From positions 1 through 34,236 of the forward strand of contig NZ_LIQQ01000181.1 of the NCBI RefSeq assembly GCF_001418565.1: DNA of 34,236 nt. Direction: 5' to 3'. Below the pieces are notes generated by a model that saw only the letters and a list, made by a program, of their open reading frames with translations, was not told the DNA's origin and ran no database searches. The stretch is from Streptomyces graminilatus (lineage in GTDB: Bacteria > Actinomycetota > Actinomycetes > Streptomycetales > Streptomycetaceae). Below, in pieces: positions 15,404 through 23,422 of the stretch. The position numbers and the translations under genes were made by a program. Positions within the stretch are counted from its first letter, which is position 1, and each line of letters starts with the position of its first letter.

Positions 15404-16936
15404 TCACTTGACCGCGCGCAGTGCGTCGACGATCCCGAACCCGAAGAATCCGTTGACCTGTTCGCCGCCCTCGCACACCGCGTCCTGCTTGCCGTCACCG
15501 TCCTGGTCGTACGACGCGGGGCAGCCCGGGTTGTTCGCCTGGGCCTTCAGCAGCGTCTGGAGCTCGGCCGGGGTCGCCTTCGGGTACTTCGACTTCAGCA
15601 GCGCGGCGACGCCCGCGGCGTGCGGCGAGGCCATCGAGGTGCCCTGGAGGAAGCCGTACTCGCCGTTCGGCATGGTGGACAGGATGCGGCCGTTCTTGGA
15701 CGGCGTGTCCGGTATCTGGTACTTGCGGTCCCCGCCCGGGGCCGCGATGTCGACGACACCGTTCCCGTACGTCGAGTAGTACGACTTGACGTTGTCGACG
15801 CCCGTGGCGCTCACCGTGACGACACCCGGGAGCATGTTCGGTACGTCGAAGCACTTGTGCGGGTCGATCGTGCGGGGGACCGGCGTCGCGTCGTCAGGGC
15901 TGCTCTCGTCGACGATCGCGTCCGAGTCCAGGTCGTGGCTGGAGTTGCCGGCCGCCGCCAGGTTGAGGGTGCCCCTCTTCTGCGCGTACAGCTGCGCCCT
16001 GTTGACCGCGTCAACAATGGCCCGCTGATCGGGGTCGTCCATGCAGTTGTACAGCCATGGATCAACGTAGTAGCTGTTGTTCGTGATCTCGACGCCGTGG
16101 TCGGCGGCGAACACGAAGGCGCACACGACGTTCTCCGGGTAGAAGAGCCCGTTGACCGGGTCGCTCACCTTGATGCCGGACACCTTCACACCGGGCGCGA
16201 CACCGGCCACCCCGATGCCGTTGCGGGCGGCGGCTATCTCACCGGCCACATGGGTGCCGTGGTAGTCCTCGGCCTTGTACGGGCGCCAGGCGCCCGCACT
16301 GGTGTCCGCGACGCCGCCGACGCAGTTCGCCGACTGGGACGCGGAGAAGTTCGGGGCGAGGTCGGGGTGGGTGTCGTCGACGCCGGTGTCGATCACGGCG
16401 ACGGTGACCCGGCGGCTGCCCGGGTTGATCTTCGCGGCCTTGTCGGCGCCGATCGACCGCAGGTCCCACTGGTCGGCTTCGAGGGGCTCGCTCTCCGGGG
16501 TCCGGGCCGACACGGCCTCGACCTTGGCCGCCTCGGCTGCCGTCAGATAGTCCGCCGCGCCCTCGTCGGTCGTCCCGGCGGCGACCAGCGGCGTGGTCCG
16601 GGTGGCACCCGCGGACAGCACACCGCGCGCCGCGCGGATCTCCGCCCCGAAGGAGGGGTTCGTGGAGTGGACGACGATCACACCGATCTTCTTGTACGTC
16701 ACCACGACCGTGCCGCCGGCCTTGGATATCGCCTCCGTCACCGACCCGATCGTGTGACGGCTGGTGCTCTTGGTGTTGACGACATACGCGAGGTTCGGAC
16801 CGTCCGCGAACCGGGCGGCAGGGGCGGCCGGTTCGGCGGCCGAAGCGGCGGCGGGCAGGAAGCCGAGGGACGCGGTCAGGGACAGCGCGACCGGCACCGC
16901 GAGAGCGAGCCGGCGCCTGGAGCGCAGATGAGCCAT
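15404..16936 (-). CDS. Secreted S8 family serine peptidase (subtilisin-like), copy B
   Basis: The 510-residue paralogue of the neighbouring protease has the same architecture and almost identical residue numbering. It has a signal peptide (1-33, ending AASAA), a propeptide domain (about 45-165), Asp183, His226, Asn331 and Ser434 (GTSMASPH). A C-terminal DQDGDGKQD loop is followed by CEGG and a GFGIVDALRAV helix. The match in catalytic spacing over the whole length shows a tandem duplication followed by divergence. It is the first gene of the pair and is divergent from the DUF485/symporter operon across about 450 bp. Pre-pro-domain logic implies secretion as a zymogen with autocleavage. Its close tail similarity to copy A suggests a shared function of the Ca loop, perhaps stability. 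Confidence 0.94.
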   Translation of the reverse strand: MAHLRSRRRLALAVPVALSLTASLGFLPAAASAAEPAAPAARFADGPNLAYVVNTKSTSRHTIGSVTEAISKAGGTVVVTYKKIGVIVVHSTNPSFGAEIRAARGVLSAGATRTTPLVAAGTTDEGAADYLTAAEAAKVEAVSARTPESEPLEADQWDLRSIGADKAAKINPGSRRVTVAVIDTGVDDTHPDLAPNFSASQSANCVGGVADTSAGAWRPYKAEDYHGTHVAGEIAAARNGIGVAGVAPGVKVSGIKVSDPVNGLFYPENVVCAFVFAADHGVEITNNSYYVDPWLYNCMDDPDQRAIVDAVNRAQLYAQKRGTLNLAAAGNSSHDLDSDAIVDESSPDDATPVPRTIDPHKCFDVPNMLPGVVTVSATGVDNVKSYYSTYGNGVVDIAAPGGDRKYQIPDTPSKNGRILSTMPNGEYGFLQGTSMASPHAAGVAALLKSKYPKATPAELQTLLKAQANNPGCPASYDQDGDGKQDAVCEGGEQVNGFFGFGIVDALRAVK

Positions 16937-17390
16937 GGGTTCTCCACATCAACCGGAAACGAGGCTCGCCCGGACAACGACGGTTGCCGGGCAAGCGCGT
17001 AGCAGGGACGGACAACAAGTCGGTACGCGCGAAAAGGCGGGCGCGGGCGCGCGGCCCGTCGCCCCGACTTTGCAGGTACATGACTGTCGGTACAGGGCGA
17101 AGCTATCCCGCCTCGCCGCTGGCCAGCAATGACTTCCGGAGACCAGTTAGGAAAGAGGTAAGGAGAGTTGAACCGGTCCTCGCGCGGCGCCGTGACCTTG
17201 GGCAGGGAGCGCGAGGACCATCGAGCCCCTGTCGGATCGCGCATGGGTCCTGCCATCGCGAGCCGACCCCCTTGGTCCAGATCACCGCGAGGTCAGAACA
17301 GCCATGTCCGTACCCAGCCCGTCCCCGTCCCCGAACGATCACGCTCCGTCGTCAACTGTCGTGACCGCCCCCGCAACGCGAGGAGACTCC
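16937..17390. other. Divergent intergenic region between subtilase and symporter operons
   Basis: About 450 bp lack a convincing gene. A perfect 11-bp inverted repeat (GGTCCTCGCGC 17175-17185, GCGCGAGGACC 17209-17219, 23-nt loop) lies upstream of the DUF485 gene. A purine-rich stretch GAAAGAGGTAAGGAGAG at 17151-17167 precedes a TTG, but the frame that follows is unlike a protein. If the ATG at 17304 were used, the DUF485 gene would begin inside this stretch. No riboswitch class was recognised. Confidence 0.5.
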
Positions 17391-17747
17391 GTGGCTACCG
17401 ACGCACCGCCCCCCGTGAAGACAGAACACCGCCTCCCCTCCACGGAGGAGTTCGTCGAGGTCCAGCAGAGCGCCGAGTTCGGTGAACTGCGCCGCGCCCA
17501 CCGCTCCTTCGCCTTCCCGCTGACGATCGCCTTCATCACCTGGTACCTGCTGTACGTCCTGCTGTCGAACTACGCGGGCGGGTTCATGGGCACCAAGCTC
17601 GTCGGCCACATCAACGTCGCCTTCGTCCTGGGCATCGCCCAGTTCCTCACCACGTTCCTCATCGCCTGGTGGTACGCGCGCTACTCCGCCGCGAACCTCG
17701 ACCCCAAGGGCGAGGCGATCAAGTCCCGGATGGAGGGCGGCGCATGA
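17391..17747 (+). CDS. DUF485 domain membrane protein, partner of the acetate symporter
   Basis: This small membrane protein (118 residues from the GTG at 17391) has the DUF485 signature FGELRRAHRSFAFPLTIAF followed by WYLLYVLLSNYA. Two transmembrane helices lie at about 45-63 and 77-100, with a cytoplasmic tail. I choose GTG 17391 because AGGAG lies 5 nt upstream; an ATG at 17304 in the same frame would add 29 Ser/Pro/Thr-rich residues and has only a weak site. Its stop overlaps the start of the symporter (ATGA). DUF485 (YjcH-type) genes are almost always paired with ActP-like symporters and are thought to be accessory subunits; the exact role is not established. Confidence 0.9.
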   Translation: MATDAPPPVKTEHRLPSTEEFVEVQQSAEFGELRRAHRSFAFPLTIAFITWYLLYVLLSNYAGGFMGTKLVGHINVAFVLGIAQFLTTFLIAWWYARYSAANLDPKGEAIKSRMEGGA

Positions 17748-19369
17748 GCCCCGTACAGCAGAGTGTTCTCGCCGCGGGCGAGGCGAGCGAGCACCGGCCG
17801 CTGATCATCTCCCTGTTCGCGGTGTTCGTCCTCGCGACCCTCGTCATCACCGTCTGGGCGGGCCGCCAGACCAAGAGCGCCGCCGACTTCTACGCCGGCG
17901 GGCGCCAGTTCAGCGCCTTCCAGAACGGCCTCGCGGTCTCCGGCGACTACATGTCCGCCGCGTCCTTCCTCGGCATCGCCGGCGCGATCGCCCTCTTCGG
18001 CTACGACGGCTTCCTGTACTCCATCGGCTTCCTCGTCGCCTGGCTGGTCGCCCTGCTCCTGGTGGCCGAACCGCTGCGCAACTCCGGCCGCTACACCATG
18101 GGTGACGTCCTCGCCTACCGGATGCGCCAGCGCCCGGTCCGCACCGCCGCCGGTACGTCGACGATCGTCGTCTCGATCTTCTACCTGCTGGCCCAGATGG
18201 CCGGCGCGGGCGTCCTCGTCTCGCTCCTCCTCGGCATCACCTCGGACACGGGCAAGGTCGCCATCGTCGCCCTCGTCGGCGTCCTGATGATCGTGTACGT
18301 CTCCATCGGCGGCATGAAGGGCACCACCTGGGTCCAGATGGTCAAGGCCGTGCTGCTCATCAGCGGCACGATCCTCATTACGTTCCTGGTGCTGCTCAAG
18401 TTCAACTTCAACATCTCCGACCTGCTCGGCACCGCCGCCGAACGCAGCGGCAAGGGCGACGCCTTCCTGGAGCCCGGCCTCCAGTACGGCGCCTCCGGCA
18501 CCACCAAGCTGGACTTCATCTCCCTGGGCATCGCCCTGGTCCTCGGCACCGCCGGCCTGCCGCACATCCTGATCCGCTTCTACACGGTGCCCACGGCCAA
18601 GGCCGCCCGGAAGTCCGTGAACTGGGCGATCGGCATCATCGGCGGCTTCTACCTGATGACGATCGCGCTCGGCTTCGGCGCCGCCGCCCTGATCGACCAG
18701 AAGGAGATCACCGACTCCAACCCGTCCGGCAACACGGCCGCGCCACTGCTCGCCCTGCACATCGGCGGCGTCGACTCCGCCTGGGGCGCGGTGCTCCTCG
18801 CGACGATCTCGGCGGTCGCCTTCGCGACGATCCTCGCCGTCGTCGCCGGCCTCACACTGGCCTCGTCGTCGTCCTTCGCGCACGACATCTACGCCAACGT
18901 CATCCGCAAGGGGAAGGCCACCGAGAAGGAGGAGATGAAGGCGGCCCGCTGGTCCACCGTATTCATCGGCGTCATCTCCATCGCCCTGGGCGCCCTCGCC
19001 CGCGACCTCAACGTGGCCGGCCTGGTCGCACTGGCGTTCGCGGTAGCCGCCTCCGCCAACCTGCCCACGATCCTCTACAGCCTGTTCTGGAAGAGGTTCA
19101 CCACCCAGGGCGCCCTGTGGTCGATCTACGGCGGCCTGATCGTGGCGGTCGGCCTGGTGCTGTTCTCCCCGGTCGTCTCCGGCGACCCGAAGGCGATGTT
19201 CCCGGGTGTCGACTTCCACTGGTTCCCGCTGAAGAACCCCGGGATCATCTCCATCCCGTTCGGCTTCGTCATGGGCTGGCTCGGCACGGTCCTCTCCAAG
19301 GAGGAGCCCGACACCGGCAAGTACGCGGAGCTGGAGGTGCGGTCCCTCACGGGCACCGGAGCACACTAG
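17744..19369 (+). CDS. actP: Cation/acetate symporter (sodium:solute symporter family)
   Basis: The 541-residue protein has about 13 hydrophobic segments and sodium:solute symporter family features: AADFYAGGRQFSAFQNGLA near the N-terminus, SGDYMSAASFLGIAGAIAL, then AQMAGAGVLVSLLLG and GTAGLPHILIRFYTVP in the middle. The last is typical of the ActP/monocarboxylate branch. It should take up acetate or other short monocarboxylates with Na+ or H+. It is translationally coupled to the DUF485 gene by ATGA; the open frame upstream of 17744 is a shadow of that gene. A strong hairpin follows the stop. Closely related MctC-type proteins take up pyruvate or propionate, so the substrate is not fixed by sequence. 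Confidence 0.9.
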   Translation: MSPVQQSVLAAGEASEHRPLIISLFAVFVLATLVITVWAGRQTKSAADFYAGGRQFSAFQNGLAVSGDYMSAASFLGIAGAIALFGYDGFLYSIGFLVAWLVALLLVAEPLRNSGRYTMGDVLAYRMRQRPVRTAAGTSTIVVSIFYLLAQMAGAGVLVSLLLGITSDTGKVAIVALVGVLMIVYVSIGGMKGTTWVQMVKAVLLISGTILITFLVLLKFNFNISDLLGTAAERSGKGDAFLEPGLQYGASGTTKLDFISLGIALVLGTAGLPHILIRFYTVPTAKAARKSVNWAIGIIGGFYLMTIALGFGAAALIDQKEITDSNPSGNTAAPLLALHIGGVDSAWGAVLLATISAVAFATILAVVAGLTLASSSSFAHDIYANVIRKGKATEKEEMKAARWSTVFIGVISIALGALARDLNVAGLVALAFAVAASANLPTILYSLFWKRFTTQGALWSIYGGLIVAVGLVLFSPVVSGDPKAMFPGVDFHWFPLKNPGIISIPFGFVMGWLGTVLSKEEPDTGKYAELEVRSLTGTGAH

Positions 19370-19396
19370 CCAGGCGTTTTCCGCCCGCGGGGAATC

Positions 19397-19436
19397 GCGT
19401 GGGGGCCGTCGTGGGAATCCGAGGCGGCCCCCACGC
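19397..19436 (+). terminator. Terminator of the DUF485/symporter operon
   Basis: A perfect 12-bp inverted repeat (GCGTGGGGGCCG, 16-nt loop, CGGCCCCCACGC) begins 27 bp after the symporter stop. Confidence 0.72.
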
Positions 19437-19496
19437 CGCGTCCTGGGGCGTCCTGGGGCAGCGGGCCGGCCGGGTTGTCGGTGGGGTCACGTAGGC

Positions 19497-19530
19497 TCGC
19501 AGGTGCGGAAGGAGAATTCCGTACCTGCGA
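19497..19530 (+). promoter_or_regulatory. Hairpin in the moaA leader
   Basis: A 14-bp stem with one G-T pair (arms 19497-19510 and 19517-19530) closes a 6-nt loop GGAGAA, 24 nt before the moaA GTG. A TAGGCT hexamer at 19492-19497 resembles a -10 box, which would place the hairpin at the very start of the mRNA. It could be an operator or a 5'-UTR stability or control structure. It does not look like the known Moco riboswitch. Confidence 0.45.
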
Positions 19531-19554
19531 TCCGCTACGAGGGAGGGGGCCCAC

Positions 19555-20544
19555 GTGCTCATCGACACCTATGGCCGAGTCGCCACCGACCTGCGCGTCT
19601 CGCTGACCGACCGCTGCAACCTGCGGTGCACGTACTGCATGCCCGAGGAGGGCCTGCAGTGGCTGGCCAAGCCGGACCTGCTCACGGACGACGAGATCGT
19701 CCGCCTGATAGACATATCCGTCCGCATGCTGGGCATCGAAGAGGTCCGCTTCACCGGCGGGGAGCCGCTGCTGCGCCCCGGCCTGGTCGGCATCGTGGAG
19801 CGGGTCGCCGCCCTGACCCCGCGTCCCCAGATGTCCCTGACGACCAACGGCATCGGCCTGGGCCGCACGGCGACCGCCCTGAAGGCGGCGGGCCTGGACC
19901 GCGTCAACGTCTCCCTGGACACCCTGCGCCCGGACGTCTTCAAGACCCTCACCCGCCGCGACCGCCACAAGGACGTCATCGCGGGCCTGGAGGCCGCCCG
20001 CGAGGCAGGCCTGACCCCGGTGAAGGTCAACACGGTACTGATGCCGGGGCTCAACGAGGACGAGGCGCCGGACCTCCTCGCCTGGGCCGTCGAGCACGAC
20101 TACGAGCTGCGCTTCATCGAACAGATGCCCCTGGACGCCCAGCACGGCTGGACACGCGAGGGCATGGTCACCGCCGGCGACATCCTCGCCTCCCTCCGCA
20201 CCCGCTTCGACCTGACGGAGGAGGGCGCCGGCGAACGCGGTTCGGCCCCCGCCGAACGCTGGCTGGTCGACGGCGGCCCGCACCGCGTCGGCGTCATCGC
20301 CTCCGTCACCCGCCCGTTCTGCGCCGCCTGCGACCGCACCCGCCTGACGGCCGACGGCCAGATCCGCAACTGCCTCTTCGCCCGCGAGGAGACAGACCTC
20401 CGCACGGCCCTCCGCTCGGGCGCCCCCGACGAGGAGATAGCCCGCATCTGGCGCGAGGCGATGTGGGGCAAGAAGGCAGGCGCGGGCCTGGACGACCCGA
20501 CCTTCGTCCAGCCGGACAGACCGATGTCGGCAATCGGCGGCTAG
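19555..20544 (+). CDS. moaA: GTP 3',8-cyclase MoaA (molybdenum cofactor biosynthesis)
   Basis: The 329-residue radical SAM enzyme catalyses the first step of Moco synthesis, converting GTP to 3',8-cyclo-GTP, the precursor of cPMP. The N-terminal 4Fe-4S motif is C21-x3-C25-x2-C28 (DRCNLRCTYC), with TGGE at 67-70 as the SAM-binding loop. The second cluster is C256-x2-C259-x13-C273 (PFCAACDRTRL...NCLF). The protein ends in GlyGly, as is required of MoaA. The start is a GTG with GGAGGGGG 6 nt upstream. No other moa genes are in the window, so the gene stands alone, with its own promoter and leader hairpin after the symporter terminator. The identification is secure. Confidence 0.97.
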   Translation: MLIDTYGRVATDLRVSLTDRCNLRCTYCMPEEGLQWLAKPDLLTDDEIVRLIDISVRMLGIEEVRFTGGEPLLRPGLVGIVERVAALTPRPQMSLTTNGIGLGRTATALKAAGLDRVNVSLDTLRPDVFKTLTRRDRHKDVIAGLEAAREAGLTPVKVNTVLMPGLNEDEAPDLLAWAVEHDYELRFIEQMPLDAQHGWTREGMVTAGDILASLRTRFDLTEEGAGERGSAPAERWLVDGGPHRVGVIASVTRPFCAACDRTRLTADGQIRNCLFAREETDLRTALRSGAPDEEIARIWREAMWGKKAGAGLDDPTFVQPDRPMSAIGG

Positions 20545-20606
20545 CGCCGAAGGGGCGCGGGGCGGTGACATTTGCGGCTCCGCCGCGTGGGCGCGACCAG
20601 CCACGA
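20545..20606. repeat. Dispersed Streptomyces-type intergenic repeat after moaA
   Basis: The spacer begins directly after the moaA stop with a GGGGCGCGGGGCGGTGAC-like block. It continues through a GCGGC-TCC-GCCGC hairpin (20574-20586) and GTGGGCGCGACCAGCCACGA. I recognise this string as a recurrent 3'-flanking element in many Streptomyces genomes. It may help terminate moaA. The claim of recurrence is from memory; only one copy is in the window. Confidence 0.5.
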
Positions 20607-20643
20607 ACGACCCGCGGCCGAAGACGAAGAGAAGGCACCCCGC

Positions 20644-20871
20644 TCACCCCGCCGGAGGCGCCTCCCACTCCTCCAGCCTCACCACGTCCTTGAGGAACCC
20701 CCGCACCCCGAGAAACTGCGACAAATGCTCGCGATGCTCCTCGCAGGCCAGCCACGTCTTGCGCCGCTCGGGTGTGTGCAGCTTCGGGTTGTTCCAGGCG
20801 AGCACCCACTCCGCGTCCGCCCGGCATGCCTTGGCGGAACAGATGGGGGAATCAGGGTCTGAGCCGATCAT
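20644..20871 (-). CDS. Small conserved Cys/His protein of unknown function
   Basis: The 75-residue protein begins MIGSDPDSPICSAKAC. It has C11, C16, C43 and H46, with H49 nearby, in the order CxxxxC...CxxH, which suggests one zinc site. It has no signal or membrane segment; the middle is Trp-rich (EWVLAWNNPK) and the C-terminus acidic. I recognise the type as an actinobacterial conserved hypothetical protein found near moaA but know no role. The ATG start is preceded by TCAGCAG, a weak site. It is convergent with moaA and downstream of the DUF3099 gene on the same strand, with a terminator between, so it is probably a single-gene transcript. Confidence 0.75.
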   Translation of the reverse strand: MIGSDPDSPICSAKACRADAEWVLAWNNPKLHTPERRKTWLACEEHREHLSQFLGVRGFLKDVVRLEEWEAPPAG

Positions 20872-20910
20872 CTGCTGACCCTAACCCGGCGGAAACAGGG
20901 TTCAAAAGGC

Positions 20911-20946
20911 GACGCCGAGCAGCCACGGGGGGAGCTGCCCGGCGTC
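20911..20946 (-). terminator. Intrinsic terminator downstream of the DUF3099 gene
   Basis: Inverted repeat GACGCCG-A-GCAGC / GCTGC-C-CGGCGTC with one mismatch and a 10-nt loop. On the - strand the stem is followed by GCCTTTTG, one of the few T-runs in this window, so it reads as an intrinsic terminator for the gene ending at 21080. Confidence 0.72.
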
Positions 20947-21079
20947 GGTCTGTCGCTCCGACGGGGGATGCGGAGCGCGTACGAAGTATGTCATGGGTCA
21001 CCGTCCGACCGGCACCGGAACTTCATGATTGATCTGAGCTTTTCTTGAGCTTGGGGACGCCGTTCGGACTGACTTCCGG

Positions 21080-21478
21080 TCAGGATTGTTCGTGCCGATT
21101 TCCCCGCGCACCGGCCCCCTGATCGCCCCCGGCGCCTTCCGCCGAGGATTCCGCGAAGCCCTCTTCCGGCCGCGGCGGCGTGATCATCGGCCGCACCGGA
21201 ACCCTCACGAACGTCGACGGGAGACCGGGCGCGTTCTCGCGGCCCGCGTTGGCGATCACCACGGAGATGTAGGGCAGAACAAAGCCGAGCACCAGCGCCA
21301 CGATCGCGACGTGCCGTTCGACGTTCCAGAGCACCGCCGAGAGGATCACGGCCACCGTGCGCACCGACATCGAGATGACGTACCGGCGCTGTCTGGCCCG
21401 CACATCGTCCGTGAGCCCCTGCCGTGCCCCGGTGATCCGGAAGACCTGGGCGCCGCCGCTGTTGCTCCGCTTCCGCAT
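21080..21478 (-). CDS. DUF3099 domain membrane protein
   Basis: The 132-residue product begins MRKRSNSGGAQVFRITGARQ and contains the DUF3099 core: GLTDDVRARQRRYVISMSVRT, then two close transmembrane helices (VAVILSAVLWN and VAIVALVLGFVLPYISVVIAN). It ends in a disordered Pro/Glu/Gly-rich tail. The family is confined to actinobacteria and has no known function. A GTG at 21508 in the same frame would add ten residues. I prefer the ATG because the family normally begins shortly before the FRITGA block, though neither start has a good ribosome site. It is divergent from the GlsB-like gene and probably transcribed alone. Confidence 0.87.
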   Translation of the reverse strand: MRKRSNSGGAQVFRITGARQGLTDDVRARQRRYVISMSVRTVAVILSAVLWNVERHVAIVALVLGFVLPYISVVIANAGRENAPGLPSTFVRVPVRPMITPPRPEEGFAESSAEGAGGDQGAGARGNRHEQS

Positions 21479-21648
21479 CACGTTCCACCATCCACCCGAA
21501 TCGGACACGCCCCGGCCCGTACCCTGCGCCGAACCCGGTCGGGGAACCGTGCCCGGACGCCTTCCACGTTACGCCGCGCCTGCGTCGCCTACGAGACCGG
21601 GGCACCTTCCGTCGGGCTGACCCGGCTGCGCCGTACCGCGTACCGAAG

Positions 21649-21679
21649 GGCCCGACATGCGCCGTAGCGCGAACGGGCC
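21649..21679. promoter_or_regulatory. Composite palindrome upstream of the GlsB-like gene
   Basis: Nested inverted repeats GGCCCG...CGGGCC enclose GCGC-CGTA-GCGC, 45 bp before the GlsB-like ATG in the divergent DUF3099/GlsB spacer. It could be an operator or a leader hairpin. There is no further evidence. Confidence 0.3.
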
Positions 21680-21724
21680 GACACTGGGCGCAATGCTCGC
21701 GTCGAGCCGTACGAGGAGGCATCC

Positions 21725-22003
21725 ATGGGCTGGTTGTGGGCGATCATCGTGGGATTCGTGCTGGGTCTCCTGGCCAAGGCGATCATTCCGGGCAAACAGC
21801 ACAGCCCGCTCTGGCTGACGACCATCTTCGGCATGATCGGCGCGGTTATCGGCAACGCGATCGCGCGAGGTTTCGGCGTCGCGGAGACGAGGGGCATCGA
21901 CTGGACCCGCCATGTGTTCCAGCTCGTGGCGGCCATCGTGATCGTCTACCTGGGCGACAAGGCCTACATGGCGATGTGGGGCAACAGACGACAGCGAGCG
22001 TAG
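21725..22003 (+). CDS. GlsB/YeaQ/YmgE family stress-response membrane protein
   Basis: The 92-residue protein has three hydrophobic helices and the family's glycine pattern: GWLWAIIVGFVLGLLAKAIIPG, then TTIFGMIGAVIGNAIA and VFQLVAAIVIVYLG. The family was once called transglycosylase-associated protein and is linked to envelope stress, but no biochemical activity is established. The ATG has an AGGAGG site at 21714-21719. A strong hairpin lies just downstream. It is shared with the convergent tyrS gene. Confidence 0.92.
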   Translation: MGWLWAIIVGFVLGLLAKAIIPGKQHSPLWLTTIFGMIGAVIGNAIARGFGVAETRGIDWTRHVFQLVAAIVIVYLGDKAYMAMWGNRRQRA

Positions 22004-22017
22004 TCGGCGGCATGGGT

Positions 22018-22052
22018 GAAGGGGGCGGCCCGATCAACGGGCCGCCCCCTTC
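22018..22052. terminator. Bidirectional terminator between GlsB-like gene and tyrS
   Basis: A perfect 15-bp inverted repeat (GAAGGGGGCGGCCCG, loop ATCAA, CGGGCCGCCCCCTTC) lies between two convergent genes. It is the clearest terminator in the window. Confidence 0.88.
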
Positions 22053-22088
22053 ACGCGTACTCAGCACCCACCTGACACGGACGCCCGG

Positions 22089-23354
22089 TCAGCCGGTGAC
22101 CTCCACCGCCGCCAGGTTCTTCTTGCCTCGGCGCAGCACCAGCCACCGCCCGTGGAGCAGGTCCTCCTTGGCGGGGACCGCGTCCTCGGAGACGACCTTC
22201 GCGTTGTTCACGTAGGCGCCGCCCTCCTTCACCGTGCGTCGCGCGGCCGACTTGCTGGCCACCAGGCCGACCTCGGCGAACAGGTCGACGACCGGACCCG
22301 CCTCGGCGACCTGGATGTGCGGCACCTCGGAGAGGGCCGCGCTCAGCGTCCGCTCGTCCAGCTCCCCCAGCTCGCCCTGGCCGAAGAGGGCCTTCGACGC
22401 GGCGATCACGGCGGCCGTCTGGTCGGCGCCGTGCACCAGCGTCGTCAGCTCCTCGGCGAGCGCGCGCTGCGCGGCCCGCGCCTGCGGACGCTCCGCGGTC
22501 TGCGCCTCCATCGCCTCCAGCTCCTCCGGGGACTGGAAGGACAGGATGCGCATGTACGTCGAGATGTCCCGGTCGTCCACGTTCAGCCAGAACTGGTAGA
22601 ACGCGTACGGGGTCGTCATCTCCGGGTCGAGCCAGATGGCGCCGCCCTCGGTCTTGCCGAACTTGGTGCCGTCCGCCTTCGTCATCAGCGGGGTCGCCAG
22701 CGCGTGCACGGAGGCGTCCGGCTCCAGGCGGTGGATCAGGTCGAGACCGGCGGTGAGGTTGCCCCACTGGTCGCTGCCGCCCTGCTGGAGCGTGCAGCCG
22801 TGCCTCCGGTACAGCTCCAGGAAGTCCATGCCCTGGAGGAGCTGGTAGCTGAACTCCGTGTAGCTGATGCCCTGGTCGGACTCCAGACGGCGGGCGACCG
22901 AGTCTTTCGTCAGCATCTTGTTGACGCGGAAGTGCTTGCCGATGTCCCGCAGGAACTCGATGGCCGACATGCCGGCCGTCCAGTCCAGGTTGTTCACCAT
23001 CAGAGCGGCGTTCTCGCCCTCGAAGGACAGGAACGGCTCGATCTGCGCGCGGAGCCGGTTCACCCAGTTCGCGACCGTCTCCGGGTCGTTCAGCGTGCGC
23101 TCCGCGGTGGGACGCGGGTCGCCGATCTGACCGGTCGCCCCGCCGACCAGGGCCAGCGGACGCAGGCCCGCCTCCTGGAGACGGCGCATGGTGAGCACCT
23201 GCACCAGATGACCGACGTGCAGGCTGGCCGCCGTCGGGTCGAACCCGCAATAGAACGTGACGGGACCGTCCGCGAGCGCCTTGCGCAAAGCGTCCTCGTC
23301 AGTGGACTGGGCGAACAGCCCACGCCACTTCAGCTCGTCGACGATGTCCGTCAC
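22089..23354 (-). CDS. tyrS: Tyrosyl-tRNA synthetase
   Basis: The 421-residue class Ic synthetase charges tRNA-Tyr. The catalytic Rossmann domain has [15 protein letters not shown] (35-49), in which HVGH stands for the HIGH motif, SDQWGN (194-199), and KFGKT (231-235) as the KMSKS loop. A helical anticodon domain and a C-terminal S4-like RNA-binding domain (about 350-415) follow, the latter with [17 protein letters not shown]. The ATG at 23354 has AAGGAGA 8 nt upstream. The spacer to the upstream tldE stop is only 68 bp and holds a modest hairpin (23399-23415), so tyrS has a short leader and no room for a T-box. Identification is secure. Confidence 0.97.
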   Translation of the reverse strand: MTDIVDELKWRGLFAQSTDEDALRKALADGPVTFYCGFDPTAASLHVGHLVQVLTMRRLQEAGLRPLALVGGATGQIGDPRPTAERTLNDPETVANWVNRLRAQIEPFLSFEGENAALMVNNLDWTAGMSAIEFLRDIGKHFRVNKMLTKDSVARRLESDQGISYTEFSYQLLQGMDFLELYRRHGCTLQQGGSDQWGNLTAGLDLIHRLEPDASVHALATPLMTKADGTKFGKTEGGAIWLDPEMTTPYAFYQFWLNVDDRDISTYMRILSFQSPEELEAMEAQTAERPQARAAQRALAEELTTLVHGADQTAAVIAASKALFGQGELGELDERTLSAALSEVPHIQVAEAGPVVDLFAEVGLVASKSAARRTVKEGGAYVNNAKVVSEDAVPAKEDLLHGRWLVLRRGKKNLAAVEVTG

Positions 23355-23422
23355 GGTTCTCGTATCTCCTTGAATGGTCTTCGTTCAGTTCTACGGCAGC
23401 CGGGTGACCACCGGCAACGAGG

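Noticed and set aside
13828..17002. Two long + strand open frames across the protease genes
   Set aside because: Both are antisense to the subtilases and are His/Arg/Val-rich without motifs.
17168..17485. 105-codon TTG-start frame after a purine-rich ribosome-like site
   Set aside because: The GGAG is only 2 nt from the TTG, the product is Arg/Pro-rich, and the frame overlaps the DUF485 gene out of phase.
17681..19366. 561-codon open frame on the - strand
   Set aside because: Antisense to the symporter; Asp/Gly/Arg/His-rich with no fold signature.
23355..23422. T-box or other tRNA-sensing leader before tyrS
   Set aside because: The spacer is only 68 bp, too short for a T-box, and shows no specifier stem; only a small hairpin is present.
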